Below, piece by piece: positions 1 to 7,748 of a DNA stretch of 64,000 nt (positions are counted from its first letter, which is position 1; the number at the start of each line of letters is the position of its first letter). Below the pieces are notes generated by a model that did no database searches, was not told where the DNA came from, and was given only the letters and a program-made list of their open reading frames with translations. Origin of the DNA: an uncultured Oscillospiraceae bacterium (GTDB lineage Bacteria; Bacillota; Clostridia; Oscillospirales; Acutalibacteraceae); assembly GCA_959601025.1 (NCBI GenBank), contig CAUGOD010000010.1, positions 8,159-72,158 on the forward strand, given 5' to 3'. Position numbers and translations under genes: made by a program.

Positions 1-745
1 CGGGAAGCAGCACGCCGTGGGCGAGATACGCCTCGATCTGGGAAAACACCCAGGGCGCGCCGAGCGCCCCGCGTCCCACCATAATCAGATCGCAGCCGGT
101 ATGCTCATACAGCGCGGCGGCGGATTGCGCATCGGTCACATCCCCGTTCCCGATGACCGGGATGGACACGGACTGCTTCACCGCCCGGATGATATCCCAG
201 TCCACCGGCGGGGCGTACATCTGCTCCCGCGTCCGGCCGTGGACGGTCACGGCCGCCGCGCCGCCGGCCTCCACCGCCTGGGCGACCTCCACCGCGTTGA
301 CCTCGCCGGCGGAATAGCCCTTGCGGATTTTGGCCGTTACCGGGACGGGAACCGCTCCCGCCACGGCGGCGACAATCTTCCGGCAGAGCTCCGGTTCCCG
401 CATTAAAGCGCTGCCGCAGTGGTTCCCTGCAATTTTTGGCGCGGGACAGCCCATATTGATGTCGATAATGTCCGGCTTGTGCCGCATGGCCAGCACGGCG
501 GCGCGGGCCATAAGCTCCGGATCGTCCCCGAAGAGCTGTACGGCGGCGGGACGCTCCGCGTCATCCAGCGCGAGCAGCTCGTCGCTTTTTTTATCATGGA
601 AGCAAAGGCCCTTGCAGCTGACCATCTCGCCCACCACATAGGCCGCTCCGAACTCCACGCAGAGCTTGCGGAACGCCTGGTCCGCCACTCCGGCCATCGG
701 CGCAAGCGCGGCGCGCCCGGCGATATCCACGGTACCGATTTTCAT
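1..745 (-). CDS. dus: tRNA-dihydrouridine synthase, cut by the window edge
   Basis: The enzyme reduces uridines in the D-loop of tRNA to dihydrouridine using FMN and NAD(P)H. The first 248 residues are visible and the C-terminus lies outside the window. The N-terminus has the Dus signatures APMAGVAD, the substrate-proximal INMGCPAP motif with the catalytic Cys, and the FMN-barrel motifs VTAKIRKG, VHGRTREQ and IPVIGNGDV. The start is the ATG at 745, preceded by a GGAGAT ribosome site. The MKIG(T)VD.AGRAALAPMAG opening is DusB-like, but subfamily assignment is inference. The leader upstream is nearly the same as the one in front of tsaD. Confidence 0.93.
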   Translation of the reverse strand, partial: MKIGTVDIAGRAALAPMAGVADQAFRKLCVEFGAAYVVGEMVSCKGLCFHDKKSDELLALDDAERPAAVQLFGDDPELMARAAVLAMRHKPDIIDINMGCPAPKIAGNHCGSALMREPELCRKIVAAVAGAVPVPVTAKIRKGYSAGEVNAVEVAQAVEAGGAAAVTVHGRTREQMYAPPVDWDIIRAVKQSVSIPVIGNGDVTDAQSAAALYEHTGCDLIMVGRGALGAPWVFSQIEAYLAHGVLLP

Positions 746-838
746 AAAAATCTCCATTTCCTGTTGAGTTTGAGACGGTTTCAGCCAACGGTCGAAATTG
801 CCGCGGCGCGTTTTGCGGCTAAGAAACAAATTCCGCCG
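746..838 (-). repeat. duplicated leader, copy 1 (before dus)
   Basis: This stretch of about 90 bases is closely similar, by eye around 80 percent, to the bases directly before tsaD at 6208-6298. Shared blocks in minus-strand order are GCCGCAAAACG, GCGGCAATTTCG, CCGTTGG, GAAACCGTCTCAAA and TGGAGAT, running up to the start codon. The first two blocks can fold into a GCCGC/GCGGC hairpin. No coding potential is shared. A second hairpin, TTCCGCC/GGCGGAA at 831-851, overlaps its upstream end. Confidence 0.7.
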
Positions 839-936
839 TGAAAAGGCGGAAGCATCGTATTTTCACGCCAGCTTCCTGTCCGGGGCGGGCGGATGCCGCT
901 AAGACGGCGGCGTGACCCGTAAGCGGCGGGACAGTC

Positions 937-976
937 AAAAGGCATGGGATATATTCCAATACCGCCATGCCTTTTG
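937..976 (-). terminator. terminator of queT
   Basis: An 11-bp inverted repeat, AAAAGGCATGG paired with CCATGCCTTTT, lies just past the queT stop on the minus strand and ends in a short T tract. Confidence 0.65.
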
Positions 977-1025
977 CCGTTGCCTTATTCATTTCTCCGC
1001 GCGGATACCTCTGTGTGCGGCGCGG

Positions 1026-1556
1026 TTATTTCCCGAATACAACCCTTGCCGCGCCGGAACGGTCAAGCGCCGTGTACAGTATAAGGCCGCAGACCGTGCA
1101 GGCGGCAAGCTGGCCCAGGCCGACATACAGCATATTCAGCCCGTACATGGTCCATGAGAAGCCATAGAAGGCGATCGTTAGCTCCAATCCGACCACCACC
1201 GCATTGACCAGCACCGGCGGCAGGGTGGCGAGAACCGGTAGACCCTTGAGCTTTACGCCGCGCAGCCGATAGGTCAGGAGGGCGGCGATCAGGGTAGCCA
1301 GGGGGCCAAAGAGGATGTCCCATGCCCCGGCGGGATTGGCCCCCATCATCAGGCCGACGAGGTTGGAGACCAGGCAGCCGACCGCCAGACCGGGAATGGC
1401 CGCCGGGGTGAAGGCCGGCAGGATCGTAAGCATCTCCGACACGCGGAACTGAACCGCGCCGAAGGCGGCCGCCGGGACGGCGAGCGTCAGCGCCGCGTAC
1501 ATGGCGGCGATCAGCCCGGCCTCCGCCAGACGGCGCAGGGCGTTGTTGGTTTTCAT
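1026..1556 (-). CDS. queT: QueT-family queuosine-precursor transporter
   Basis: This 176-residue integral membrane protein matches the QueT family, substrate-binding S components of ECF transporters for a queuosine precursor such as preQ0 or preQ1. It has about five hydrophobic helices, the family-like N-terminal stretch LAEAGLIAAMYAALTL, and the VQFRVSEMLTILP segment typical of QueT. No ECF ATPase or T component lies nearby, so it probably shares a general ECF module encoded elsewhere. A preQ1-I riboswitch in the leader supports the substrate assignment independently. The start has an AAAGGAAG ribosome site. Confidence 0.92.
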   Translation of the reverse strand: MKTNNALRRLAEAGLIAAMYAALTLAVPAAAFGAVQFRVSEMLTILPAFTPAAIPGLAVGCLVSNLVGLMMGANPAGAWDILFGPLATLIAALLTYRLRGVKLKGLPVLATLPPVLVNAVVVGLELTIAFYGFSWTMYGLNMLYVGLGQLAACTVCGLILYTALDRSGAARVVFGK

Positions 1557-1572
1557 AAAGGTCTTCCTTTCA

Positions 1573-1614
1573 CAGGAAAAGCGCGCGGCGAGTTTCCGCC
1601 GCGGACTCTTTTCC
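1573..1614 (-). terminator. riboswitch expression-platform hairpin
   Basis: Directly after the aptamer the RNA can form a long hairpin with outer stem GGAAAAG/CTTTTCC and inner stem CGCGGCG/CGCCGCG. Its 5' arm overlaps the GGGG tail of the aptamer, so ligand binding and hairpin formation should compete or couple. It resembles an intrinsic terminator with a weak T tract. Whether control is by termination or by translation cannot be decided here. Confidence 0.55.
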
Positions 1615-1648
1615 CCTAGTTTTATTCTGACAGGGATGGGTTCCCTGT
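1612..1648 (-). promoter_or_regulatory. preQ1-I riboswitch aptamer
   Basis: On the minus strand the sequence has stem ACAGGG/CCCTGT, a loop containing CCC, and the A-rich tail AATAAAACTAGGGG, whose GGG can pair with the loop CCC to give the class I pseudoknot. The tail ATAAAACTAGG matches the conserved preQ1-I 3' segment. It sits upstream of a queT homologue, as expected. Confidence 0.85.
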
Positions 1649-1707
1649 CCGGTCAGGATGGTCGCGAACTGACCGGCGGCCCGCAGGAAAGCGGGACCGC
1701 AAGGATT

Positions 1708-1736
1708 ACTATAGCCCGGCGGGCGAAAATTGTCAA
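1708..1736 (-). promoter_or_regulatory. sigma-A promoter of queT
   Basis: A TTGACA box at 1731-1736 is separated by 17 bases from TATAGT at 1708-1713 on the minus strand. Transcription would start near 1701, giving a leader of about 145 bases that includes two further small hairpins before the preQ1 aptamer. Confidence 0.85.
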
Positions 1737-1792
1737 GCAGCGGCGGCGAAAGACCGGGAAAATCCTTCCGAAATACTATGCGCATGGGCGGT

Positions 1793-1841
1793 AAAAGAAA
1801 ACCCCCTCCACGCAAAGCAATCGTTTTGCGTGGAGGGGGAG
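1793..1841 (-). terminator. terminator of the 2983-1852 gene pair
   Basis: A 15-bp near-perfect stem, CCCCCTCCACGCAAA with TTTGCGTGGAGGGGG, is followed on the minus strand by TTTTCTTTT. Confidence 0.9.
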
Positions 1842-1851
1842 TGGCATGGAC

Positions 1852-2229
1852 TCATTTGCCGTTCTGCTGCGATTTTCGGCGAAGAGAGAATCCCGAAATC
1901 AGGGCGCCCACGGCAAACACACCGGCCAGCAGCGGGCTGTAGACGGGATAGAATACCCGGAAGCCGTATACCAGCGTCAACGACGCCGACAGGTTCACCA
2001 ATGCAAAAACCCCGGTCAGGACAACGCTCCCCACCGACCCTTCCCGCAGGAGGAAGGCCACGGCAAGCAGGCCGCCGAAGAGCAGAGGCCAGAGCCAGTA
2101 AAACAGGGCGGAGGGAAGAAGGCTCAGGGTGACAATCCCCGCCCTCTGAATACCGTGGGTCAGGAAAGGATAGAGAAAGGCTGCGATACTTAAAAGAAAC
2201 AGACTGATACCGTATCCAATTTTCCGCAT
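1852..2229 (-). CDS. small four-helix membrane protein, unknown function
   Basis: This 125-residue protein consists of about four hydrophobic helices (roughly residues 5-22, 30-60, 67-88 and 95-113) and a short basic tail (RRKSQQNGK). I do not recognise a family. It begins 25 bases after the stop of the secreted-protein gene at 2255-2983 and shares its terminator, so the two are probably co-transcribed. Its base composition is like the chromosome, unlike the AT-rich upstream gene. It could be a partner or self-protection protein for the secreted product, but that is only context-based inference. Confidence 0.7.
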   Translation of the reverse strand: MRKIGYGISLFLLSIAAFLYPFLTHGIQRAGIVTLSLLPSALFYWLWPLLFGGLLAVAFLLREGSVGSVVLTGVFALVNLSASLTLVYGFRVFYPVYSPLLAGVFAVGALISGFSLRRKSQQNGK

Positions 2230-2254
2230 AGGGCGCCGCCTCTTTCATAAGAAA

Positions 2255-2983
2255 TTATGCTTCATATAAGAAATTATCCAGTTCTGTGTCCCATGAACCA
2301 GAATTACGGCTAAGCGTTACTATATATGAAACGCCCACTAAAGAGCCTCCATTTACAGCGGCAACGGGTTTCCAATTAGAAGGGCTGTATGTCCAAGTTC
2401 GCTGTTTGCTATAATCATTACGAACGGTTTGGCTAAATGTTGCTCCTCCGCCAATGAGACATCCCTGTTGTGTGATGTTGGCTTTCGCAGAGGACATACG
2501 AACGCCTCCAGAAAAATACGTTCCGCTTCCTGCACCGGAAACCTCGCCGTCAATACGAGTCATATTGACATAAGTATCTCCGCCGCTAGTGATTTCGTCG
2601 TAATAAATTGTTAGACTCATTTTTATAGTCAGGCTCTTGTCATTAATCCATTTGTAATTGCTCCCTCCACCAGAGCGCGCAGCATATACTTCATTTTTTA
2701 TTTCATCCAATTTGGCGGAATCGACTGGAACGATATTCATGAATTCCGTTGAATAACTTTTTATTGAATCGCCTGATCTTGATATGATGCTACAGTTACT
2801 CAAACAAGTGGTTTTTGATATTTGTAGATAATTGTCTTCTTCTTTTATAGTATCTGCATTTTGTATAAATGCGGTTATATTTTCAACCTCTTCTAAACTT
2901 TCATTCGGGGTAGCGGCACTAATTGGTAAACAGGCGCTCAGACAAATGACTATTGAAAGAATACTGATAAAAAATTTTTTCAT
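2255..2983 (-). CDS. secreted beta-rich protein, AT-rich, unknown function
   Basis: The 242-residue product has a clear Sec signal peptide (MKKFFISILSIVICLSACLP, cleavage probably after ISA near residue 24). The Cys at 18 is followed by LPISA and is a weak lipobox at best. The mature part is polar and beta-prone with many Ser, Thr, Gly and Asn residues, and I recognise no catalytic motif. An AAGGAGG ribosome site precedes the ATG. The gene is much more AT-rich than its neighbours and has its own AT-rich promoter, which suggests recent acquisition. Secreted bacteriocin, adhesin or toxin-like roles are possible but unsupported. Confidence 0.75.
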   Translation of the reverse strand: MKKFFISILSIVICLSACLPISAATPNESLEEVENITAFIQNADTIKEEDNYLQISKTTCLSNCSIISRSGDSIKSYSTEFMNIVPVDSAKLDEIKNEVYAARSGGGSNYKWINDKSLTIKMSLTIYYDEITSGGDTYVNMTRIDGEVSGAGSGTYFSGGVRMSSAKANITQQGCLIGGGATFSQTVRNDYSKQRTWTYSPSNWKPVAAVNGGSLVGVSYIVTLSRNSGSWDTELDNFLYEA

Positions 2984-3081
2984 AGAAATGCGACCTCCTT
3001 CTTTTTCGATTTTTCATATTAACTTTGTAGAATCAACGACTGGACATTGGAATCACCACCCTTAATTTACTTTCAATAGTA

Positions 3082-3110
3082 AAAATATCATATAATTACT
3101 TTATTGTCAA
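3082..3110 (-). promoter_or_regulatory. promoter of the secreted-protein gene
   Basis: TTGACA at 3105-3110 is followed after 17 bases by TATTTT at 3082-3087 on the minus strand, within a very AT-rich stretch. The leader is about 90 bases. Confidence 0.7.
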
Positions 3111-3131
3111 TAAAATACAATCAATACACGT

Positions 3132-3166
3132 AAAAATCCCCCGCACCGTATGGTGCGAGGGATTTC
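3132..3166 (-). terminator. terminator of pckG
   Basis: AAATCCCTCGCACC pairs with GGTGCGGGGGATTT across a short loop and runs into a T tract on the minus strand, just past the pckG stop. Confidence 0.9.
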
Positions 3167-3180
3167 CATTGCCTTGCGGC

Positions 3181-4974
3181 TTATTTCTTCAGGTTGGCCT
3201 TCAGGGCCGCGAGTTCGTCCTCCAGCTCCTTCGGCAGCTTGTCGCCGAACTTCTGGTAGAATTCCTCAATACCGTCGGCTTCCTTCGCCCACAGCTCCTT
3301 GTCAACATCGAGAATCTTCTCCAGCGATTCCTCGGAAACCTCGCCTTCCAGGCCCTCGATATTGATGTCCTTCGCATAGGGGATGTAGCCGATCGCGGTC
3401 TCCTGCGCGTCTACCTCGCCGTCGCAGCGCTTGAGAATCCATTCGAGCACACGGAGGTTGTCGCCGAAGCCCGGCCACATAAAGTTGCCTTCGTCGTCCT
3501 TGCGGAACCAGTTGACGTTGAAGATTTTCGGCGCCTTCTCGGGATCGAGGCCCGCGCCGATATCGATCCAGTGCTGCCAGTAGTCGGCCATATGGTAGCC
3601 GCAGAAGGGCAACATCGCCATCGGGTCGCGGCGGACAACGCCGACCGCACCGGCCGCGGCCGCGGTGGTTTCGGACGCCATGATGGAGCCGACGAACACG
3701 CCGTGGTTCCAGTCCCGGGACTGATAGCACAGGGGGGCCAGCTTCGCACGGCGGCCGCCGAACACAAACGCGGAGATCGGCACGCCCTGCGGGTTCTCAA
3801 ACTCACTGCTCAGGCAGGGGCAGTTGACGGCCGGCGCCGTGAAGCGGCTGTTGGGATGGGCCAGCTTCTTGCCTTCGGCGACGTATTCCGGGCCGTTGAC
3901 CTTGCTGCCGGTCCACTCTTCCGCGTTGACAGGCGGATTCTTGTCGAGGCCTTCCCACCACACGGTGTTGTCGTCCAGGTTGCGGGCCACATTGGTAAAG
4001 ATGGTGCCCTTCTGGGTGGAAATCAGCGCGTTGGGATTGGACTTCATATTGGTGCCGGGAGCCACGCCGAAGAAGCCGTTCTCCGGGTTGATGGCGTACA
4101 GACGGCCGTCCTCGCCCTTGCGGATCCAGGAGATGTCGTCGCCGACGCACCAGACTTTATAGCCCTTCTTCTTATAGCCTTCCGGCGGGATGAGCATGGC
4201 GAGGTTGGTCTTGCCGCAGGCGGACGGGAAAGCGGCGCAGATATACTTCACTTCGCCCTGCGGGTTTTCCACGCCGAGGATGAGCATATGCTCGGCCTGC
4301 CAGCCCTCGTTCTTGCCCTGATAGGACGCGATACGGAGCGCGAAGCACTTTTTGCCGAGAAGGACGTTTCCGCCGTAGGCGGAGTTGACCGAGATGATGG
4401 TGTTGTCCTCCGGGAACTGGCAAATCCATCTCTTTTCCGGATCCACGTCGCACTTACAGTGCAGGCCGCGCACCCAGTCGTTGCTGTCGCCGAGAACGTC
4501 CAGAACCTTCTTGCCTACCCGGGTCATGATGCTCATGTTGAGCACGACATAGATGGAGTCGGTCAGCTCGATACCCGCCTTGGAGAAGGGGGAACCGACC
4601 GGACCCATGGAATAGGGGATGACGTACATCGTCCGGCCGCGGTAGCTGCCGCGCGCGATGTCGTACAGCATTTTATAGGCTTTCTCCGGGTCCATCCAGT
4701 GGTTGGTGGGGCCGGCGTCCTCTTCCTTTTTCGAGCAGATGAGGGTGCGATCCTCCACGCGGGCCACGTCGTTCGGCGCGGTGCGGTGGTAGTAGCAGCC
4801 CGGCAGCTTTTCCTGGTTCAGCTCAATCATTTCGCCGGTCCGGCAGGCTTCGGCGCGAAGGGCTTCCAGCTGCTCCTCGGAACCGTCGATCCAGACAATA
4901 TTGTCCGGCTGCACCAGGGCGACTTTGTCCTCGATCCAGTCAAGAACAGACTTATTGTTCGTCATGTTCGTCAT
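3181..4974 (-). CDS. pckG: phosphoenolpyruvate carboxykinase (GTP)
   Basis: This cytosolic enzyme interconverts oxaloacetate plus GTP with PEP, CO2 and GDP. In fermentative Clostridia it often runs in the carboxylating direction toward succinate or propionate. The 597-residue length fits the GTP-dependent class. The kinase-1a loop FPSACGKTNLAML near residue 255 contains the reactive Cys and the P-loop Lys, and VGDDISWIR supplies the metal-binding aspartates. The NHW and SAYGGN segments are also class-typical. The ATG at 4974 has an AAAGGAG site; a second ATG three codons later is less well spaced. It is a single-gene unit with its own promoter and terminator. Confidence 0.97.
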   Translation of the reverse strand: MTNMTNNKSVLDWIEDKVALVQPDNIVWIDGSEEQLEALRAEACRTGEMIELNQEKLPGCYYHRTAPNDVARVEDRTLICSKKEEDAGPTNHWMDPEKAYKMLYDIARGSYRGRTMYVIPYSMGPVGSPFSKAGIELTDSIYVVLNMSIMTRVGKKVLDVLGDSNDWVRGLHCKCDVDPEKRWICQFPEDNTIISVNSAYGGNVLLGKKCFALRIASYQGKNEGWQAEHMLILGVENPQGEVKYICAAFPSACGKTNLAMLIPPEGYKKKGYKVWCVGDDISWIRKGEDGRLYAINPENGFFGVAPGTNMKSNPNALISTQKGTIFTNVARNLDDNTVWWEGLDKNPPVNAEEWTGSKVNGPEYVAEGKKLAHPNSRFTAPAVNCPCLSSEFENPQGVPISAFVFGGRRAKLAPLCYQSRDWNHGVFVGSIMASETTAAAAGAVGVVRRDPMAMLPFCGYHMADYWQHWIDIGAGLDPEKAPKIFNVNWFRKDDEGNFMWPGFGDNLRVLEWILKRCDGEVDAQETAIGYIPYAKDINIEGLEGEVSEESLEKILDVDKELWAKEADGIEEFYQKFGDKLPKELEDELAALKANLKK

Positions 4975-5056
4975 CGTTTCTATACTCCTTTCGATTGTCC
5001 CGGCTTTCGTGAGAAGGCCGTATCCTTTTTACAGGAAAAAATCGCTATCAGGCTTT

Positions 5057-5086
5057 ATTATAGTCTATCCGGATGGAATTACGCAA
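5057..5086 (-). promoter_or_regulatory. promoter of pckG
   Basis: TTGCGT at 5081-5086 and a perfect TATAAT at 5057-5062 are spaced by 18 bases on the minus strand. Confidence 0.65.
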
Positions 5087-5175
5087 TATCCAAAATGTGA
5101 ATATTTTGATAATTTTTTAACGTTTTGTCGGTAAAGGTGCATTTTTGGCCGGGACATCCTGCAAATCAACAGGGT

Positions 5176-6207
5176 TCAACAAAAAAATCCGCCCTCAATC
5201 GGCATTGTTGCGCAAGCGTTGAGGTCCAGTCCTGCCGTGTTCCCTGCCAGCCATTCATAGTAGGCCTGGGCGCCGACCATCGCGGCGTTATCCCCGCAGA
5301 GGGGGAGGGGCGGCGCATACAGCGCATATCCCCGCCGGCGGCATTCCGCTTTCATTCGCGCCCTCAGTCCGGAATTGGCGGACACGCCGCCGGCCAACAC
5401 CACCGTTTTCAATCCGGAGTCCTCCGCGGCGCGTAGGGTGTTCCCCGCCAGCATGTCCACCGCCGTCCTTTGGAAGGAGGCGCAGAGGTCGTCGAGGTTC
5501 ACCGGTTCCCCTTTTTGCTCTGCGTTGTGCAGCAAATTGATGACCGCCGTTTTCAGTCCGGAAAAGCTGAAATCGTAACACGGCGAGCCGTCCGGCGCTT
5601 CCACCCGCGGATGCGGAAGGGAATAGGCGTCGGGGTTGCCCATCGCGGCCCGCCGGTCGAGCGCCACTCCGCCGGGATAGGGCATCCCCATCGCCCGCGC
5701 CGCTTTGTCGTAGCATTCTCCCGCCGCGTCATCCCGGGTTCGGCCGAGGACGGTGAAGCGGGTATAGTCTTCCACCCGGACGATATGGCTGTGCCCGCCC
5801 GACGCCACCAGGCAGAGGAAGGGCGGCTCCAGCTCCGGATACGCGAGATAATTGGCGGCGATATGGGAACGGAGATGGTGAACGGGGAGCAACGGCTTCC
5901 CGGAGGAAAGCGCCAGCCCCTTGGCGAAGTTTACGCCGACCAGCAGCGCGCCGATTAGGCCGGGCGCGTAGGTCACCGCCACCGCGTCAAGCTTCTCAAG
6001 GGGCGTATCCGCATCCTCCAGCGCCTGCCGTACCACGCCGGAAATGGCTTCCGCATGACGGCGGCTGGCGATTTCCGGTACGACGCCGCCGTACAGGCGA
6101 TGCTCCTCCACCTGGGAGGCGACAACGTTGGACAGCGCCTTTCTCCCGTCCTCCACCACGGCGGCGGCGGTTTCGTCACAGGAGGACTCGATTGCCAAAA
6201 TTTTCAT
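5176..6207 (-). CDS. tsaD: tRNA N6-threonylcarbamoyladenosine transferase TsaD
   Basis: TsaD transfers the threonylcarbamoyl group from TC-AMP to A37 of ANN-decoding tRNAs, working with TsaB and TsaE. The 343-residue product opens with the ASKHA phosphate-loop sequence MKILAIESSCDETAAAVV, has the metal-binding HHLRSH motif near residue 110, a second glycine-rich nucleotide loop (LVASGGHSHIV), and the C-terminal GGVSAN motif. I chose the ATG at 6207 because homology starts there and a GGAGAT site precedes it. The reading frame is open further upstream, but that part overlaps the repeated leader. rimI lies two genes upstream; tsaB is not in the window. Confidence 0.96.
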   Translation of the reverse strand: MKILAIESSCDETAAAVVEDGRKALSNVVASQVEEHRLYGGVVPEIASRRHAEAISGVVRQALEDADTPLEKLDAVAVTYAPGLIGALLVGVNFAKGLALSSGKPLLPVHHLRSHIAANYLAYPELEPPFLCLVASGGHSHIVRVEDYTRFTVLGRTRDDAAGECYDKAARAMGMPYPGGVALDRRAAMGNPDAYSLPHPRVEAPDGSPCYDFSFSGLKTAVINLLHNAEQKGEPVNLDDLCASFQRTAVDMLAGNTLRAAEDSGLKTVVLAGGVSANSGLRARMKAECRRRGYALYAPPLPLCGDNAAMVGAQAYYEWLAGNTAGLDLNACATMPIEGGFFC

Positions 6208-6298
6208 AAGGATCTCCATTCCTTGCTGAATTTGAGACGGTTTCGACCAACGGCCGAAATTGCCGCAACACGTTTTGCGGCAAAGGAACAATTCCGCG
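6208..6298 (-). repeat. duplicated leader, copy 2 (before tsaD)
   Basis: This is the counterpart of the leader at 746-838. It preserves the GCCGCAA/TTGCGGC hairpin with compensating changes, the GAAACCGTCTCAAA block and the ribosome site. Confidence 0.7.
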
Positions 6299-6352
6299 CG
6301 CCTGGGAGCCGGGAGAACGGGAAGGAGGGGAGGAGAGGAAGGGAAGGATTGT

Positions 6353-6390
6353 GAAAAAAGAGCGGCGACGGGGAACGCCCCGCGCCGCCC
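6353..6390 (-). terminator. terminator of the tautomerase gene
   Basis: On the minus strand a GGCGGCG...CGCCGC stem is followed by TTTTTT. It separates the upstream genes from tsaD. Confidence 0.75.
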
Positions 6391-6441
6391 TATCGGCCTT
6401 CCCGTTTTTCCGGGCTTCAATTGCTTTCAAGGCCCGACGGA

Positions 6442-6693
6442 TCAGCGGCCGTTCATTTCCTCATCGCTGTAAAAGTACCCTGGCTTTTTATACAAACGGT
6501 CTATTTTGTCGTGTATCTCCGGTTTGTATACAGCACGCGGCCATTCGGAGGAGGAAATCTCCTCGATTCCGACGGTGATATAATCCTCTGACGCGCCCAT
6601 GGTTTCTTTCAATGCGGCGACAATTTTTTCGGTCAGGGCGCGCTTTTGCTCCTCCGTGCGTCCCGGCCAGAGCTTTACCTGTACATGAGGCAT
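6442..6693 (-). CDS. PptA-like tautomerase (4-oxalocrotonate tautomerase superfamily)
   Basis: This 83-residue protein has the superfamily's Pro-2 nucleophile (MPHVQVKLWPGR) and the typical EEQKRALTEKIVAAL helix. Its ending (YKPEIHDKIDRLYKKPGY) resembles E. coli PptA. Members interconvert keto and enol forms of small oxo acids; the physiological substrate is unknown. It lies between rimI and tsaD on the same strand and ends at its own terminator. Confidence 0.85.
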   Translation of the reverse strand: MPHVQVKLWPGRTEEQKRALTEKIVAALKETMGASEDYITVGIEEISSSEWPRAVYKPEIHDKIDRLYKKPGYFYSDEEMNGR

Positions 6694-6723
6694 ACGACGG
6701 CCACCTTTCTGTAATTGCGCTGA

Positions 6724-7197
6724 TTAAAAATACAGCGAGTATATTGCGGCATCTTCCTTGGGGGAATCGTAGAAGTCGGGGCGGACGCCGTCCTTTTCAA
6801 AGCCGAACTTTTCATACAGCGCGATCGCCCGCGCATTGGAAACCCGCACCTCCAGCGTGATCCGCTTCAGCTCGTGACGCTCGGCATATTCGATGGTTTC
6901 CTTCATCAGGGCGGAGGCGATTCCCTCCCGGCGGCGGCCGGGGTGGACCACCAGGCTGGTGATATAGCCTTCGTCCAGAATGTGATGCATCCCGATATAG
7001 CCGACGGCGCTTTCCGCCTCCACATCCTCGGCGACGTAAAAAACCGCGAGGGGATTCTGCAGCTCCTCCGCCAGCGCGTCATAGGACCAGGGGCGGGAGA
7101 AAGCCGCGCTTTCCATATTGGCGAGATCGTCGAGATGGTCGGCGTGCATGGGGGTGATGGCAATGCCCGCAGGAGGTTTGCTGCTGTGTTCATCCAT
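6724..7197 (-). CDS. rimI: ribosomal-protein-alanine N-acetyltransferase RimI
   Basis: This 157-residue GNAT enzyme is expected to acetylate the N-terminal alanine of ribosomal protein S18. The acetyl-CoA loop is in VVHPGRRREGIASALM (R-x-x-G-x-A type, about residues 84-100), preceded by the RimI-like AFSRPWSYDALAEEL segment and followed by LEVRVSNARAIALYEKFGF. A GAGGG site precedes the ATG. It is located close to tsaD, as is common in Firmicutes. Confidence 0.9.
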   Translation of the reverse strand: MDEHSSKPPAGIAITPMHADHLDDLANMESAAFSRPWSYDALAEELQNPLAVFYVAEDVEAESAVGYIGMHHILDEGYITSLVVHPGRRREGIASALMKETIEYAERHELKRITLEVRVSNARAIALYEKFGFEKDGVRPDFYDSPKEDAAIYSLYF

Positions 7198-7254
7198 AAA
7201 GAAAACCCTCTTCGTCCGTTGTTCGCGTCGTCTCCATCCATCGGCCGTCCGGCT

Positions 7255-7716
7255 TTACGCCGGGTCCGCCGGTTTGCCGATTGCGTCGGCCAGCGCCTCC
7301 GCGGCCCGTTCCAGCGCGTCGCGGGTGCGGCGGTAAAGCGCCAGGTTGCCGCCGTAGGGATCGGGGATATCCAATACCCGGATACGGGAGGGATCGGCCC
7401 CCATGGAGACCGCCGCCATCGCATGGGACGGGCTCATTACGGCGATCAGATCCGCCTGCCGCAGAAGCTCCGGCGTGACCGGACGGGAACGGTGGGCGGA
7501 GATGTCTACCGAAAGCTCCGCCATGGCTGCTACGGCGTTTTCGCTTGCCGACTGGCCGCTGGCGGCCAAGCCTGCGCTCTCCACTATTATATCCGACCGG
7601 CCGCGCTTGTCAAGCGCCCGCCGCATCAGCGCCGCCGCCATGGGGCTGCGGCAGGTATTCCCGGTGCAGACAAACAGGATGTTTTTCATATTGTTACTGT
7701 TGTTTTGTTCCTCCAT
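7255..7716 (-). CDS. low-molecular-weight protein-tyrosine phosphatase
   Basis: The 153-residue protein carries the phosphate-binding loop CTGNTCRS at about residues 17-24, with the nucleophilic Cys and the Arg of the C-X5-R-S signature, and the general-acid DPYGG motif near residue 118. It belongs to the arsenate-reductase/LMW-PTP fold. A YwlE-like role on protein arginine phosphate is possible, because a Thr rather than Ile lies in the loop, as in YwlE. The start at 7716 has AAAGGAG upstream; an inner ATG at 7689 lies directly before the conserved core. Confidence 0.9.
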   Translation of the reverse strand: MEEQNNSNNMKNILFVCTGNTCRSPMAAALMRRALDKRGRSDIIVESAGLAASGQSASENAVAAMAELSVDISAHRSRPVTPELLRQADLIAVMSPSHAMAAVSMGADPSRIRVLDIPDPYGGNLALYRRTRDALERAAEALADAIGKPADPA

Positions 7717-7748
7717 GGGCCTTGTCCGCTCCTTTCCATTCCCGGCGC

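Noticed and set aside
3169..5100. A 643-codon open frame on the plus strand
   Set aside because: It runs antisense to pckG and exists only because the GC-rich third positions of pckG leave the opposite strand free of stops. It has no ribosome site or family motif.
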